Part shown: one piece after another, positions 10,891 to 22,890 of the stretch
How the letters are laid out: each line of letters starts with the position of its first letter
Position numbering within the stretch: the first letter of the stretch is position 1
Source of the DNA: Vitrella brassicaformis
Taxonomy: Eukaryota; Sar; Vitrellaceae
NCBI GenBank assembly: GCA_001179505.1
Contig: CDMY01000077.1
Coordinates: forward strand, 57,122-121,121
DNA: 64,000 nt
Direction: 5' to 3'
Notes under the pieces: model-generated
Told to the model about the DNA's origin: nothing
Databases searched by the model: none
What the model saw: the letters and a program-made list of their open reading frames with translations, nothing else
Position numbers and translations under genes: made by a program

Positions 10891-11774
10891 TCATCTTCCC
10901 CGCTTCCTCTGCTGCCACGGCACCCTCCGGGCAATCTGATGCAGCACAGGCCGCCTCATTGGCCACTCCATCGCACTCCCGGCCTTGTCGCTCTCTCTGC
11001 TGTCCTTCTTGTTGTTGTTACTGTTGCTGTTGCGTTGCCCCTGCCCCTCTCCCTCCCTCGCCCTGTCGGTCTCCTGCTCGGTGGCCTCTGCGGGCAGGCC
11101 CGGCTCCCTCTCCCATGGGAAGGACACCCACATGGATTGCTCAAGCGACTTGACATACATGTCCACCCAGGGCTTCCCCAACGGCTTCGCGTAGACCGTT
11201 ACAAAAGTGGCCTTGGGCAGCATCTTCCGGAGCGCACGGATGGTCTCCCCTGTGTCGGCCAAGTCGTCCACCACCAGCCATCCAAGGCCGTCATGAAACA
11301 CGCCTTTTAAGCACCTGGATGAATCATCACACAAACGTTTGACGGCAGGATGCGCACACAGAATGGATGGAAGAGCACATGCGTCTTATTTTTCATCATC
11401 CCCTCCCCTCACCCACTGACTGACCTGAGCCTGTGTTGCTTCTTGTCGGTGCTGTAGCTGGACATGCACACCGTGTCCACGAGCTTCACGTCCAGCTGCT
11501 GACTCAACACACCCGCCGGCAGCAGCCCTCCCCGGCTCACAGCCACAATCCCGCGGAACCGTTTGCCGGTGTCCTTCAGCCGTCTTGCCAGCGACACTGT
11601 GTCCCTATGGAACAGATCCCACGTCAGCGGCAGATCTCGAGAGATGGCAGGAGCCTGGAAGATGCTCATTAGCCTCAGCGGCAGCAGCAGCATCAGTTGC
11701 AAGAGCAGGATGAATGTGGGGCGAGGGAGTCTCGCCATGGCGCCCGTTGAGATTCCTGTGGTTGTGGAACGCAT
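10891..11774 (-). CDS. gpt: Bacterial-type xanthine-guanine phosphoribosyltransferase with leader and C-terminal tail
   Basis: Two exons, 11774-11425 and 11314-10891 (TGA), give 257 aa. The core follows enterobacterial Gpt almost throughout: LTWDLF, FRGIVAVSRGGLLPAG, VDTVCMSSY, the PRPP-binding VVDDLADTGET, PKATFVTVYAKPLGKPWVD and the closing FPWE. The enzyme joins xanthine or guanine to PRPP in purine salvage. Two additions are eukaryotic: about 50 N-terminal residues with a strongly hydrophobic segment (LLLQLMLLLPLRL), and an Asn/Ser/Arg-rich tail of about 75 residues after the core. The tail replaces the usual VPPISGR-type end. Start at 11774; an ATG at 11738 would give a shorter signal peptide. 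Eukaryotic HGPRT is a different branch, so bacterial ancestry is inferred. Head to head with EF-Ts. Confidence 0.88.
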
Positions 11775-12079
11775 TGCTGCCTCCTCCCCCCTCAGTTGCT
11801 GTCTCTGTCACTCACAGATGCCCTGAAACACCCCTGCTGAGAGGTGGAATGGAAATGCGCCGATCGAATGCAGCTTCTGGCGAGTGATATGGATCAGATG
11901 ACTCAGAACACTCCCCAGAAGAAAATCATATCACTCGGCAGAGATCTCTTCACACTCCGAAGAAGAAAAGCTCGCACATCTTCAAGCTCGCATGCTCTTC
12001 CGCCGCTGCAAAAAGGAGCTCTTTGCGGCTTCCGATCCCTCAGCCGATCTCAGCATCCACTCATCAAAGCTTCCAACGA
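11775..12079. promoter_or_regulatory. Shared upstream region of XGPRT and EF-Ts genes
   Basis: 305 bases between divergent starts. The plus strand has an open frame from about 11844 in a different phase to EF-Ts; it could hold a 5' UTR or an unrecognised first exon. No clear promoter motif. Confidence 0.35.
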
Positions 12080-13762
12080 ATGTCGCTTTGGGCTCCCTTT
12101 CTACGCGAAGGATGCCGGCTTCTCGGCTCAGCAGTGGGCATGGGGCACAGATCCGCCTGCCAGCCAGTCACCCACGCGGCCCTGCATCTGCAGAGTCGCT
12201 ATTTTGCTGTGGAAGTCACTGCTGACATGGTGAGCACCAGACCGAAGGGAAGGCAGTACAGCAGTGCATTTCGCTGGGTTCTTCTTTGTCAGGTGAAGGA
12301 GCTGCGGAAGCGTACCGGAGCATCCGTTGGCAAATGCAGGGAGGCCCTCGCCGCAGAAGGTGCGCAGCACTCACATCGTTACATTGCAGGGGATGGCTAG
12401 AGGTCAATCAGGTGGCAACATCGATGAGGCCATGACGTGGCTGAAGAAAAAGGGCATCGCGTCCGCGTCAGCCAAGGGCTTCCGCGAGGCGAGCCAAGGC
12501 CTCGTCGCAATGGCCGTCGGTCAGTCTCACGGCGTGATAGTGGAGCTCAACTCGGAGACGGATTTCGTGGCCCGCGCCGCCGAGTTCCAGACCTTCTTGT
12601 CCACGCTGGCCAAGACGGCCGCCACACTGCCTCTCACCACTGGTGGCAAAGGTGTCGAGGAGCTTGAGAAGGCAGACTTGGTTGAGAGAGTGGACGACAG
12701 AATCGCAAAGACCAATGTGGGAGAGGCTTTGCTGGAGCTCTCGGCACTGCTCGGTCGGTGAGAACCAAGGAGAGATACCAGTCTGGGCGTTCAGGCAAGA
12801 TTCGGGTTGAGGCAAGATCCTATGTCAGTCTGTCATTGTGTGCAGGAGAAAGGGTGGCGTTGCGGCGGATGGCGTGGCTGCCGCTGCCGCCTGACCCGGC
12901 CACTGGCGTTCTCGGAAGGTGACTGACGAGAGCCACACCTGACTGACATTCGGTAAACCGACGACACTCTGCGTCTGTGTGGTCGTTGACTGCAGTTATG
13001 TGCACAACGAGGTGCGGCCGACGGTGGGCTCCACGGCCTCGCTTGTCCGTCTTCGTCTTGACCCCCCGCTGCCCTCCCCCGATGACCAGCAGCTCCTCCA
13101 GCGTCTTGCACTCGCTCTCGCGATGCAGGTGTGTCATCGCCGGCCAGACAAAACGCATAAGAACTGATAGATCACACTGGCCGCCGGTGAATATGTCTGT
13201 CTGCAGGTGGTTGCGTCCCGCCCCCGGTACATCACGGAGCAGCAGGTGCCACCCGATGTGCTCGAGTCGGAGCGGCAGATCCTCAAGGCCGCCATGGCTG
13301 CGAGCGGTGGGGGGCCGCAGGCTGAGAAGAAGGGCGTGATTGACAAAATGGTGGAGGGCAAGCTGAGGAAGCTGTTTGAGGAGGAGGTTTTGATGCACCA
13401 GGAGTTCGTCACGTACGAGAAGGCCCGGATGGACGCACACCCCAAGGCGACTGCTGCTCCCGGGGGAGGGAAGGAGGTGGGGAGGGAGGACATTGATCGA
13501 TGGTGGGTGGTGATCTGCTCGATGCTTTTTGTTGTGTGTGTCTACCCTACTGCAGGGCGCTGCGGCTAAGCTGCCAACTGTAGGGCCAGCACTCAAAGCA
13601 ATCGGTGAGCAACAGCCCGCTTCCTCAGTGTACGGACGGCCACTGACATGTATGTCTTGTTGTCGGTTTGCCCGTTCAGGCTCGCTGCTGGGGAGTCTTG
13701 TTGAGGTCGACGGCGTGACGCTGCTGGGTCTGGGGCTGCCGGAGCTCGCGGCGACATTATGA
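12080..13762 (+). CDS. tsf: Organellar translation elongation factor Ts
   Basis: Eight exons give 388 aa: 12080-12229, 12293-12359, 12412-12753, 12846-12918, 12996-13128, 13207-13476, 13556-13604, 13680-13762 (TGA). EF-Ts recharges EF-Tu by GDP/GTP exchange in organelle translation. The N-terminal UBA-like domain reads VKELRKRTGASVGKCREAL, followed by the core motif ELNSETDFVAR that contacts EF-Tu, then GVLGSYVHN and KMVEGKLRKLFEEEVLMHQEFV, in the same order as bacterial EF-Ts. The first 45 residues are basic and lack acidic residues, ending at SRYFA, which suits a mitochondrial presequence; a plastid location cannot be excluded. The donor of the sixth exon could be 13476 or 13506, both in frame. 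An additional upstream exon is possible. Confidence 0.87.
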
Positions 13763-14570
13763 CACTGGAGGCCTGGCTGCTGTCTGATGGGTGCTGTGGT
13801 TGACGCATCTGTGGTAGATTTAGCTACCTGGTGTGTTGATGTACATGGCCAGCTACTCTGCGTCCACATGAAGCTCCGCTCCGCACACCCATCCATTCCC
13901 ATCACCAACGAATCAATCAATTAAGGCCGACTGCATGACATGAAAGTCTCCACATCGGAAGTCCCATGGCTGTGGGATGGGCAGGTATGCACACTCACAC
14001 CTCTCTTACTCGACGGATGGATGGACCACTGAAAAATGACACCTCTCTCTCTCCCCATCCCCCACGCTTACCTCGTCAATTCTATCGAGCAGCACTCTCT
14101 CGTGCTCCGTTCCCCTACCCCACCCACCCTCCCTCCCCCACTGCATGATAAGCGCTACACGTGCTTGCTACCTACCGTCTTGTCTTGCTCGCCTGACGTG
14201 ACGGATCGATAGCTAGGGCCACAAAAAAGCGGCGGACCCCTCGCAAACGCCGGCCGACACGCTATCCACTCGTTGGTTGCCGCCCACGGCCCCGCCCCCT
14301 CTCTGCACTTGTCTGTCTCGGACTGCTATGGTACAACCAACATACACTACAGCGGAGAGAAGGGCTAGGCGGGTGGCTGGCGCGCAAACCGCCGCCCCTC
14401 CTTGATTTATTAGTCAGTCAAAACGACCCCCATTCCCCTCGCTATCTCTCCCATCCCCTCCCCACCAGTGAGTGTCGAGTGAGTGTCGAGTGAGTGTCGA
14501 TTGGCCATGAATGACTAAATTACAGTGCCTCTAGCGGTCTACCGGGCGGTCGGGTGACATCGGAAGGGGG
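13763..14570. repeat. Intergenic with small tandem repeat
   Basis: No gene seen between the converging 3' ends of EF-Ts (+) and TIC21 (-). At about 14468-14500 an 11-base unit GTGAGTGTCGA is present three times in tandem; CT-rich runs lie at 14040-14150. Confidence 0.55.
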
Positions 14571-15661
14571 TCACTTCTTGCCACCCTTGTCGTCACCGAC
14601 ATCCTCCAAGGATTCGTCATCTGGGAACTCTGGCAAAGGGCTGCGTGGGCCGTCAGGCTCGAACTCCTCTTCAGGCTCGGCCGGCCTGTCAGCCGTCCCC
14701 ATAGCTTGCTCGAGGGCCACCTTCTGCTGCAGCCGCTCGTTCCTGGTCGCCAGCCACAGCGACGTCAGGAGGCCCACCAGATGCGCCACGCTCGTGTTGG
14801 TGTTGGCCTGCACCACCAGGATGTCCAGCGGCTGAAGCGTGAGGCCGCCTGTGGGAGCCGAGAAGCGCACCACCCCGCCGGGCCCCCCACCGAAGACAAG
14901 CTGCGACATGCGGAGGATCTTTGAGAAGAGAACGCCCACGATCTGCTCGGCCGAGACCATGGAGAGCAGCAGCCCGATGAGGTTGATCCACACGCCGCTC
15001 CGCAGCCAGTGCTTGATGCTGACGACGGCCTTGGAGGGCGCCGTGCGGCGCAGGTCGAGCGAGAGTCGGGTGTAGCCGTAGGTCCATATGAGTGAGAGGA
15101 TAGAGAAGAAGACGGCGACGCCGGCCAGGGCAGTGCCGTTGAGGATGGCCTGTGTGAGTGTCAGGTACTCGCTGATGGTGTTGGCGAAGATGAGAATGGA
15201 CGCCGACACCACCGTGAGGGCCAGCTGAGGCCACCAACTCCACCACGCGACGTTCCACAAGGCGCGACGAACCACCTGACACACACAAACGGAAACACAG
15301 GCACAGACACATGAGCCCTGCCGGCACCAGCGAGGGGCATCGGGGCATCTTTCTTGCTTTGTTGACCCACCTGCAGCTGCTGTACAGCGGTGCGTTCCTT
15401 TGGCGCCGCAGAGCTCCTGTCAGCCGGCGGCTCCTTGAGTGAATCGGAGCGCCTGAAGATCTTGCCCAAAGCCATTGAAGGAGCCTGGGCGTGCCGGGCT
15501 AGTGTCTGCTTTGTGGTCCTTGCAGGCAGCGCTGGGCGGCTCCTTGAGAGAGGGGCAACGAAGGAAGGCGCCGTTGGACCCTGCCAAGCCCACGTCGGGA
15601 TAAGCGACGACGCCAGCAGGCAGATGCATAGCGAAGCACACCTCGACGTCTTCATTGCCAT
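14571..15661 (-). CDS. TIC21: TIC21/PIC1-like plastid inner-envelope protein (DUF3611)
   Basis: Two exons, 15661-15371 and 15275-14571, give 331 aa. TIC21/PIC1 is a multi-pass chloroplast inner-envelope protein linked to protein import and iron uptake, with cyanobacterial homologues. The membrane region (four predicted helices, about residues 100-285) ends in DILVVQANTNTSVAHLVGLLTSLWL, recognisably the family's conserved VQA.NT...H..GL signature. The leader is bipartite: a signal peptide (ASLCICLLASSLIPTWAW) followed by a Ser/Arg/Ala-rich transit peptide starting near AWQGPTAPSFVAP, as expected for a complex plastid with extra membranes. The C-terminus is an acidic, Pro-rich tail ending KGGKK. 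Start at 15661; a Met two codons later is equally possible. It is divergent from the ankyrin-like gene, 227 bases apart. Confidence 0.85.
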
Positions 15662-15888
15662 GGTGATTCGCCTACGTTCTCCAACAGCAGCAGCTACGTT
15701 CTCCAATTGCTGCGAGCTGGACTGCAGATCTCCCCCGTGAAGCGCGTGTGGCGAGGGCAGCTGTGTGAGAGGAAGGGCATCGACTTCTGATTCGGTCAGG
15801 TACGCATCGCATCCCGCATGCATCCGTTGTGTGTGTATGGGAGGTCAGACGAAGCCTGTTGTCCTGCTTGCAGACGTCATCCTTCACC

Positions 15889-17562
15889 ATGTCCGAGCAG
15901 CCCGCCAGCACCGCCCAGCCGCCCCTTCTGAATGACGGCATCGAGCTCTGCTGGCAGACAGACACCAGCCCCGCCACCAAGCGGCTCGCCCACCGCATTC
16001 TGCGCCGTGAGCTGACACCCGCCATCGCCACACGACTCATCCGGACCAATGGAGCCGACCCCCACACACTGGTCGGCCTCCGCGAGAAGGCACCTGGGGA
16101 GTGGCCACACACCAAGTGGGTGCCGCTGCTGTCGCTGGCGATTGACGACCCGACCGACAGCGTCCCCTCTGTGTGGCGGATGGATTTGGACCTCGAGACG
16201 CCCCTGCTGCTCAAGCCCTGGTCGTCACGCCAACTGCAGCGGGACATACTCGAGGCGCTCATCAGCTGCGGCGCCAACGTCAACTTCCATCATCCTGCGC
16301 ATTTCAGCATGAGGGCGATGTCTGTGGCGGCCAAGACGGGCAACATTGAGGCAGTGGAGGTGCTGTTGGCCACAAACCAGCTTGATTATCTTAGCTGCCC
16401 TTCGATCTCCCCTCCCCTCCGCCCCTCACAAGCCTATGACGATGCCCTCATCCGTACGGCGCGCCGGCTGCTGCATCATGACCCGTCACTGAGCGGCTTG
16501 GCGGTGCTTGAGGCAGCTACGTCACGGCCCCTTCCATCCAAGGCCTTCACGTACGAGTACATGGACACCATCTTGCAGCACGGGGACCCCATACCGGTCG
16601 GCGTGGTGCGTACCGCACTATCGGAAGCTGCCGGGTTGGGGAGCCACTGGGTGATGGACTACCTGTGCGAGCGTCTCGCCACTCCTGCTGATATCAACCC
16701 TGCACAAGGTCATCACCCGCCGCTCCAGCGTGCCGCAATGCACCTGCAAGTCCTGCTTGACGAATGGGATGGTTGGGATGGTGACGTTGACGACGACATG
16801 CTGGACGCCATTCGCAACCGCAAGCTGGTGGTGCGGTCCCTGCTGCGGGCGGGGGCAGACCTCTCGACGAAAGTGCTGCCCATCACTACAACCGGTGACC
16901 GCAAGCGGCGTGAGCTGGTGCTGAAGGAGTACGTGGTTGTACTCAACGAGCTGCCCTTCGTCGTGATGGACGCCATCAATGCCGCCCTCTCCACCCAACG
17001 CGACGCCTACATCGTCATGACGCGCATCCTGCCCTTTGTGGATCACAACGACGAGGACGCCTGCCTCCCCCACCCGCCCTCCCCCTCGCCACTCTCATTC
17101 GGACCACAGGAGGCCGCCGCCATCGCATGGAAGATCGGGGCCTTCCTGCACGACCCGCCCGCCGCACTCACCGCCGTCGACCAAGTCCTCACCAATGCGT
17201 CGGCACTCAAGCGGCGCGTCCGGGCGGCCGTTGGGCATTTCGTCAAGTGGGCGGCGACCAAGACGGTCAGCAATCGGGAGGTGGTGGGCGGGTGGAGTCG
17301 GGGGCCGGACGGGCAGATGGCGCGTGTGCCGCAGCTGCAGTGCTTCGCTGTCGACGCGGGGCAGCGCCACACACACACACAGCTGGGGGTGCGCGAGGTG
17401 GTGCACGGGGCGCGGCTGGAGGAGGTGCGGCAACACGGGCTGGAGGGGGTGGTCAAGGGCTTCAACAACGAGGAGGGCAATGACGACTGTCAGTTCCAGT
17501 GGGGCCGCCTGGGCTTCGTCGGCCAGACGGGGCAGCAGTGGGTGTCGCTGGGCATCAACTGA
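15889..17562 (+). CDS. Ankyrin-like repeat hypothetical protein
   Basis: Single-exon frame of 557 aa from ATG 15889 to TGA 17562. The frame is open further upstream, but MSEQPAST follows a TTGCAG that looks like the acceptor of a 5' UTR intron. The first half has degenerate ankyrin-type helices: DILEALISCGANVNF, MSVAAKTGNIEAVEVLL and LRAGADLSTKV carry the usual G-A-(D/N) turns, spaced irregularly. No catalytic domain was recognised. The C-terminal 200 residues are Arg/Gln-rich and include a THTHTQ stretch from a CA microsatellite. Such proteins usually act as binding scaffolds; partner unknown. Codon use resembles its neighbours. Confidence 0.72.
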   Translation: MSEQPASTAQPPLLNDGIELCWQTDTSPATKRLAHRILRRELTPAIATRLIRTNGADPHTLVGLREKAPGEWPHTKWVPLLSLAIDDPTDSVPSVWRMDLDLETPLLLKPWSSRQLQRDILEALISCGANVNFHHPAHFSMRAMSVAAKTGNIEAVEVLLATNQLDYLSCPSISPPLRPSQAYDDALIRTARRLLHHDPSLSGLAVLEAATSRPLPSKAFTYEYMDTILQHGDPIPVGVVRTALSEAAGLGSHWVMDYLCERLATPADINPAQGHHPPLQRAAMHLQVLLDEWDGWDGDVDDDMLDAIRNRKLVVRSLLRAGADLSTKVLPITTTGDRKRRELVLKEYVVVLNELPFVVMDAINAALSTQRDAYIVMTRILPFVDHNDEDACLPHPPSPSPLSFGPQEAAAIAWKIGAFLHDPPAALTAVDQVLTNASALKRRVRAAVGHFVKWAATKTVSNREVVGGWSRGPDGQMARVPQLQCFAVDAGQRHTHTQLGVREVVHGARLEEVRQHGLEGVVKGFNNEEGNDDCQFQWGRLGFVGQTGQQWVSLGIN

Positions 17563-17832
17563 TCAATTGCCTCAGTAGCTGAGAGAATGACAGCTCGTTT
17601 TGGTTGTGGTGGTGCATGGTGTTGGTTTGGTTTAAGTGCTGACTGATTGAGACAGCTTTGTGCCAGTCTGCGTGTGATGCCATCCATGACACATCTGTGA
17701 TTATGAATCATGTGTCCCGTCTCTCGCTCCCGCTTACACTCACGTCAGCTACAATCAATGTAGATCTATCTATCACCATCTACGGGGGATCAGAGCGGGA
17801 CGATCACGCGCGCACACTCGAGCGCAGGAGAA

Positions 17833-20800
17833 ACTCCCCCTCGCGGAAAACTCATTCACACCGGATGACGAGGGCCTGGCGTGGAAGACGTAAGTGAGCT
17901 ACACCACCGTAAGCCCGTGAACGCATTGATGCGGGGAGGGATCTATCCATCGGTGGCATGTTTGTGTGCAGGAAGGGCGAACTGACCATTGAGGATGGGG
18001 GGGCAACCATATCCCCGTCACCCAACGAACATGCCTACTTCGACCTCGACCATGATCTTGCGGGGATGCCCGATGTCGAGCAAGCTGCCCTCGCCGCAAC
18101 CATTGACCTCTCCCAGCTCCAGCTGCCGCCAGTGCCTGAACACAAATGGAGCCCCCATATCAAGTAAGTACTCCCAGAGGCTGGCTGCACACACTGTCAG
18201 CCAGATGGGGCCACCCGATGGAGGGCGGGACACGACACCTGCCTGTGCTGTCTTGTCCGTGTCCATGTCTCAGAGACAATGGCTTCGAGTTGCTCCGCGT
18301 TCACGGTCCGCCCTCGAACGGACGCGTGGCGAGCCTTGTCCCCTACCGCAAAGAAAGCGGCTCGTTGGTCATGATTCTCACCTACAACAGTGATGAGGGG
18401 CACATCAAGGAGCTCGATACGGCCATCGACCTGCCCGATGACGGGCAGCCACATGACTACATCGTTGGATTTCCGATGAAGGGCAAGGACGGCGATGGGG
18501 ATGTCTTCGTGTGCGTCGACGGAGACTTGAAGCTGACGGCGTCTCTTTCAAAGATGAATCTCACGACAACCGATGTCAGCGTGGTCCGCCTGGGGTGAGC
18601 ATGCTGTTGTATCGATCAGACACCGATGGGCAGGCACCTATGCCTCCCTCCTGTGTATGATCTGATCCATGTGTGTCTCTGTAGCTTCGTCACGTGGGGC
18701 GCCAACGTGGGCGGCTCTCTCCTCATCAACAAGATGCTCATGTACGTCCCCTCCCTGCCTGACGTCTATGTCGACGACAAGACAGGAGCCGACACCAACG
18801 ACGGGGCAACGCCTCAGACCGCCTTAGCCTCGGTCGTCCGTGCGGCAGAAGTCGCCCGGCCGGGGACGACAGTCCACATTGCGAAGGGCATCTACCGAGG
18901 GGCCCTGAAGCTGAGAAGCTTCGGCCAGCCGGGCAAGCCCATCAAGTTCGTGGGCGAGGGGCGCGACGCGACTGCCATCGTCGGGTCCATTCGAGCTGAC
19001 TCGCTCACTTGGACTCTGCACAAGGACACTTGTGCAGGAGACAACTTGTATAAGGCCGACGTGACGAAGCTGAAAGCTGGGTCGGGTTATGTGGGCACAT
19101 GGAGTGTCACGAAGGCCCCTCACTTCGTGTGTGAGTCCAAGGCGCCAGGAAAGTGCACCAGGAAGGTGAGCGCTTCCATAGAGACATGCAGACAGACACT
19201 TGATTCATTGATCGATCCCTTTTTTCTTGTCTAGTACCACCTGGCACGCAGCCCCAACTATCGCCTCCCTGACGCTGACCCCGCCGAGGAGTACAAGTAT
19301 CTGAAGGTGACCAATCACGCAACATTTGAAGCGGTCACATATACTTCTCGCCTATTCATTCGTTCAGCACTGGTACCTTGCAGGTAAGGACGGCTGGCTG
19401 GCTGCCTGCCTGGCTGGCCGGCTGAGTCATGCCTGTCTCTGTCTTTCCGGTTGATCAGACGGAGGGGATGGCGTTCCCGACTGCACGCCGTCTCCAGGCT
19501 CAGACAAATACTGCGACGAGTCCAACTGGTCCTTCGACACGCTTACCGATGTGGGACATTTCAACGAAACGGGCGACCCCCAACCCGCAGCCACCCTCAA
19601 GACTCTGCCCGACCTGGTGGGAGCAAACATCACAATCAACGGTACGCATACGTACGAGTGCAGCGGCAAAGAGAGAGGAAACACATATGTTTTCTCGTTC
19701 TGGTCTTGATGCAGATGGCCGCAGTGGCTTCTGGACCAAGCAGTTCACCGTCAAGTCACACAACAAGGCGGAGGGCAAAATAACGATCGGTAGGTACATA
19801 CAGATGTATGGCAGAGAAACAAAGGAACGAACACACTGCACGGATGTCCCCTTCCAGATGGAAGATTCTATTGCAGAGATCCTACGTTCCCAGGAATTCG
19901 GTCAACTTGTCGCTGCAATGCATCCTTCATAGCAATCAATCAAGGACACACCTTTGGCTGCCTGCGTGTCTCTCTTTGCAGGGCCTATGCACATTATTAC
20001 GTATCGAACAAGCTGAGTTTCCTCGACAGCCCCGGCGAGGTGCACAGGCCGAGACAGACAGAGACATACACTCCTGTCTGAGTGCATCTGTCGGATTCTC
20101 TCCAGTATTGGTTCGACGAAACGTCCAACTTGCTCTACGTTTGGAAGAGCGACGACGCCGAATGGAGTGACATAGAGATAAGTACTGATGCAACGGATCA
20201 GGAGATCGGCCTCGATATGGTCGGCAAGTCATACATCGAGTGGGAGGGCCTCACCTTCTCCTTCTTCTACCAAATCGTGCGGGAGCCATTCACAATTGCA
20301 AACCCCTCCGAGCATAACACCTTCAACAATTGCCGCTTCCACAGCTCGGCGTAAGTACACATATATTCCCCACCTCTCTACATGCACCCCCACCCATTGA
20401 CCTGGTTCGGTGCAGGTTTGGCATCAAACTGCAGCGCAAGCTGGACAGCAGCCAGCCATGGAAGAAGACACGGCACTGGAGTTTTACCAAGAATGGTAGG
20501 GGCAAACAGGGGTCAGTTTTGCACTTGTTCATTATCTATACACGGGTGCAGAATGGTCGAGCATCGACGAAGAGGCTGTTTGGATTAAGGCACCTGACGG
20601 AAGAGACCCTGACAATGGTGGCAGGATCTGCACCAGACGGGATGGCTTGCAAGGAGCGGAAGGCAGGCAGACGGTGGCGTGTGTTTGCAGGTGAGTCCAG
20701 CATCCGGAATCTGTACTTCTTCAATAATTCGTTCCACCACATCGGGTTCGCGTATGAATGCCCCTATGCCGTCGCCAAGCATGCCCCAGCAGCGGTGCAT

Positions 20801-22890
20801 ATCTGTTATGCCACTAACGTCACTTTCATATACAACACCATCGAGGTATGTAGGCGCTTCGATGCAAGTCGATCGAAGAACATATTATCTACTGTGCGTG
20901 TCTCTCCATCAGATTGTGGCGGGCTATGCCCTGATAATCAGGTATGGTCTGCACGGCAACGACGCCATCGTCTATCCCAACATAAAGGTCAGCCGAAGGC
21001 GACAGGGCGTGCTTATGTCCATGTTCTGCATCTTTTGATATCCACCAGGCATCCGCCCATGGGGATAATCTGGTCGCCCGTAACAACATATCCCGCGCAT
21101 GCCTCATTAAGGCAGATGCCGGGTGGATACAGCGATGGATGCATCTTGGCGCAGGCAGAGACGGATGCTTTTTGTCCTCTCAGGGCGGTAGCCATCTCTG
21201 GCAGATATCCATTCAGCACTCTCTTCTTTGTAAGAATGAGACAGAGAGGCCTCACACTCGTCATGCACGCCGACTACAGTCATTCATTCGTTTCTCTACT
21301 TGCCTGCCTGTCAATGTGATTCCAGGAGAACGTAAAGAGCAGACAGTCCCGCATTCGTATCCGTTCTTTCATCTGATTCGTGCAAGCATGGCCATACGTG
21401 TATGCAGATCATCAGCAATGTGTTTGGGTGGAACGGAGCCAGCGACCGACGAGGGGCACCTCTCGGAGCAGGAAGTGGGATGTACCAGGTGACTTTCTGG
21501 CTGCCTGCGTGCCTGCCGGCCTGTCTACCTGCCTGTCTGCACTCAGCAAACGGATAGAAGGTGAACCAATCCGCATAAGTATGTCTTATTGATGCCCTTG
21601 TGTGGCCAAAGGAATGGATATACGGGGGAGTTTTCCTAAGAAACGTGAGGGAAGGCAAATGAGGGCGAGGGTGGCGAGGATCAACGAGCATATGCTGCTC
21701 TGCGTGTCTGGATGGTGTGGGGTGGGTGTTGCAGGTTGTCTTCAATGTGGAGGGTACCAATGAGACAAGGGCTCAATGATGTGCTACACATGTCTGTCCG
21801 TCCTGCATCCGTGTCTCCCTCCTTCCATTCAGAGAAGGCGTTCATCTGGCATCCCAACGAGGAACACGTAAGACGGCCGATAGACATACAACAGGCGCAA
21901 AAACCTGCAACTCTCTGGCTATCAGGACACCGAGATGTTCTTCCTGTCAGTCGCATAAACAGCAAAGGCAAGGAAATCTATTCCTTCTCTGTCTCTGCCG
22001 TCAGGAACAACCTGATAGCCCGAGCTAAAACATGTGCCCGAAATCCGCAGCGCCACCTCAATCACCCACAGAGCAACACCATTCACAACAATCTCTTCGT
22101 CGACTGCGATGTGGGTATTAACCCCGTGGCGCCATCAGGCCAGGACTTCCCTCGCGAGTATTTTGACGTCGACTACAACTTCTACATGCTCATGAACCCA
22201 GAAGCCAAGGTGGATCGTATGCTCACGTCTCCCGATCTTTTACACTGTCTCCCGATCTTTTACACTGCGCCCATCCGCTGTCTTCTTCACAGGTTCTGGA
22301 GCTGAAACAGGCCGCAGGGACAGAGAAGTACAAGACCCTTGCGGAAATTCGCGAGCAGGAGAGTGGCCTGTGGGTTGAGGGCTGGGAGACGCATGGCAAT
22401 GACACGGCCGAGGTTGCCGTGGGCTACAAGGAGGCGGGCCTTCCCCCACGCACGGACAATATCAATGACCGGAGAATCCGCACATATGACCCATGTGAGA
22501 TGCTGCATTCCCCCTCTTGACATTGCGACATTGCAACCTCCCATCTGCTGTCTCTCCTTGTATTTTGTGTGTCAGCATGGTTCGCGCCCACGTCAGCTCA
22601 GCTGAACGCCTCCAATCCAAACTTTCCCGCCGAGGTGGAGCGCCTGCTGCGGCACTTCGATATCTGCATCCCTATAGGACAGGACGACACCGTAAGCCAC
22701 AGATACGCTGACTGATACCATCGAGGCGTAGCGAATGAATTCCACGTACCTTCTTGTCTATGTGCAGACACTTCCGATTGGCCCTCACTCAGCGACTGCA
22801 GAGAAGTGTTTCCTGGGCATAGGATCGCTCGACGGCGAAATGACGGTGCCGACATCTTCGCCAGCTCGTGCACTTCGGGGCAGTGGTTAG
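17833..22890 (+). CDS. Many-exon protein: lectin-like domain plus right-handed parallel beta-helix
   Basis: The 3' end is firm (TAG 22888-22890); the 5' end is not, and exons before 17833 are likely (an ATG at 17703 is out of phase with the supported frame). Supported exons include 17833-17889, 17972-18163, 18274-18594, 18685-19165, one starting at 19235, small ones near 19370 and 19460, then roughly fifteen short exons to 22890. The N-terminal part (residues near YFDLDHDLAGMPD to LLINKMLMYVPSLP) looks like a concanavalin-type beta sandwich. Next comes VYVDDKTGADTNDGATPQTALASV, the entry strand of DUF1565/parallel beta-helix proteins, followed by helix rungs such as NTFNNCRF, NLYFFNNSFHHIGF and NTIHNNLFVDCDVGI. 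This fold is used by polysaccharide-active or carbohydrate-binding extracellular proteins; an activity is not assignable. Exon borders between 19900 and 22000 are uncertain. Confidence 0.65.

Noticed and set aside
16618-17480. Minus-strand frames of 145-151 codons opposite the ankyrin-like gene
   Set aside because: Low-quality antisense frames; the plus strand carries one long frame with recognisable repeats.
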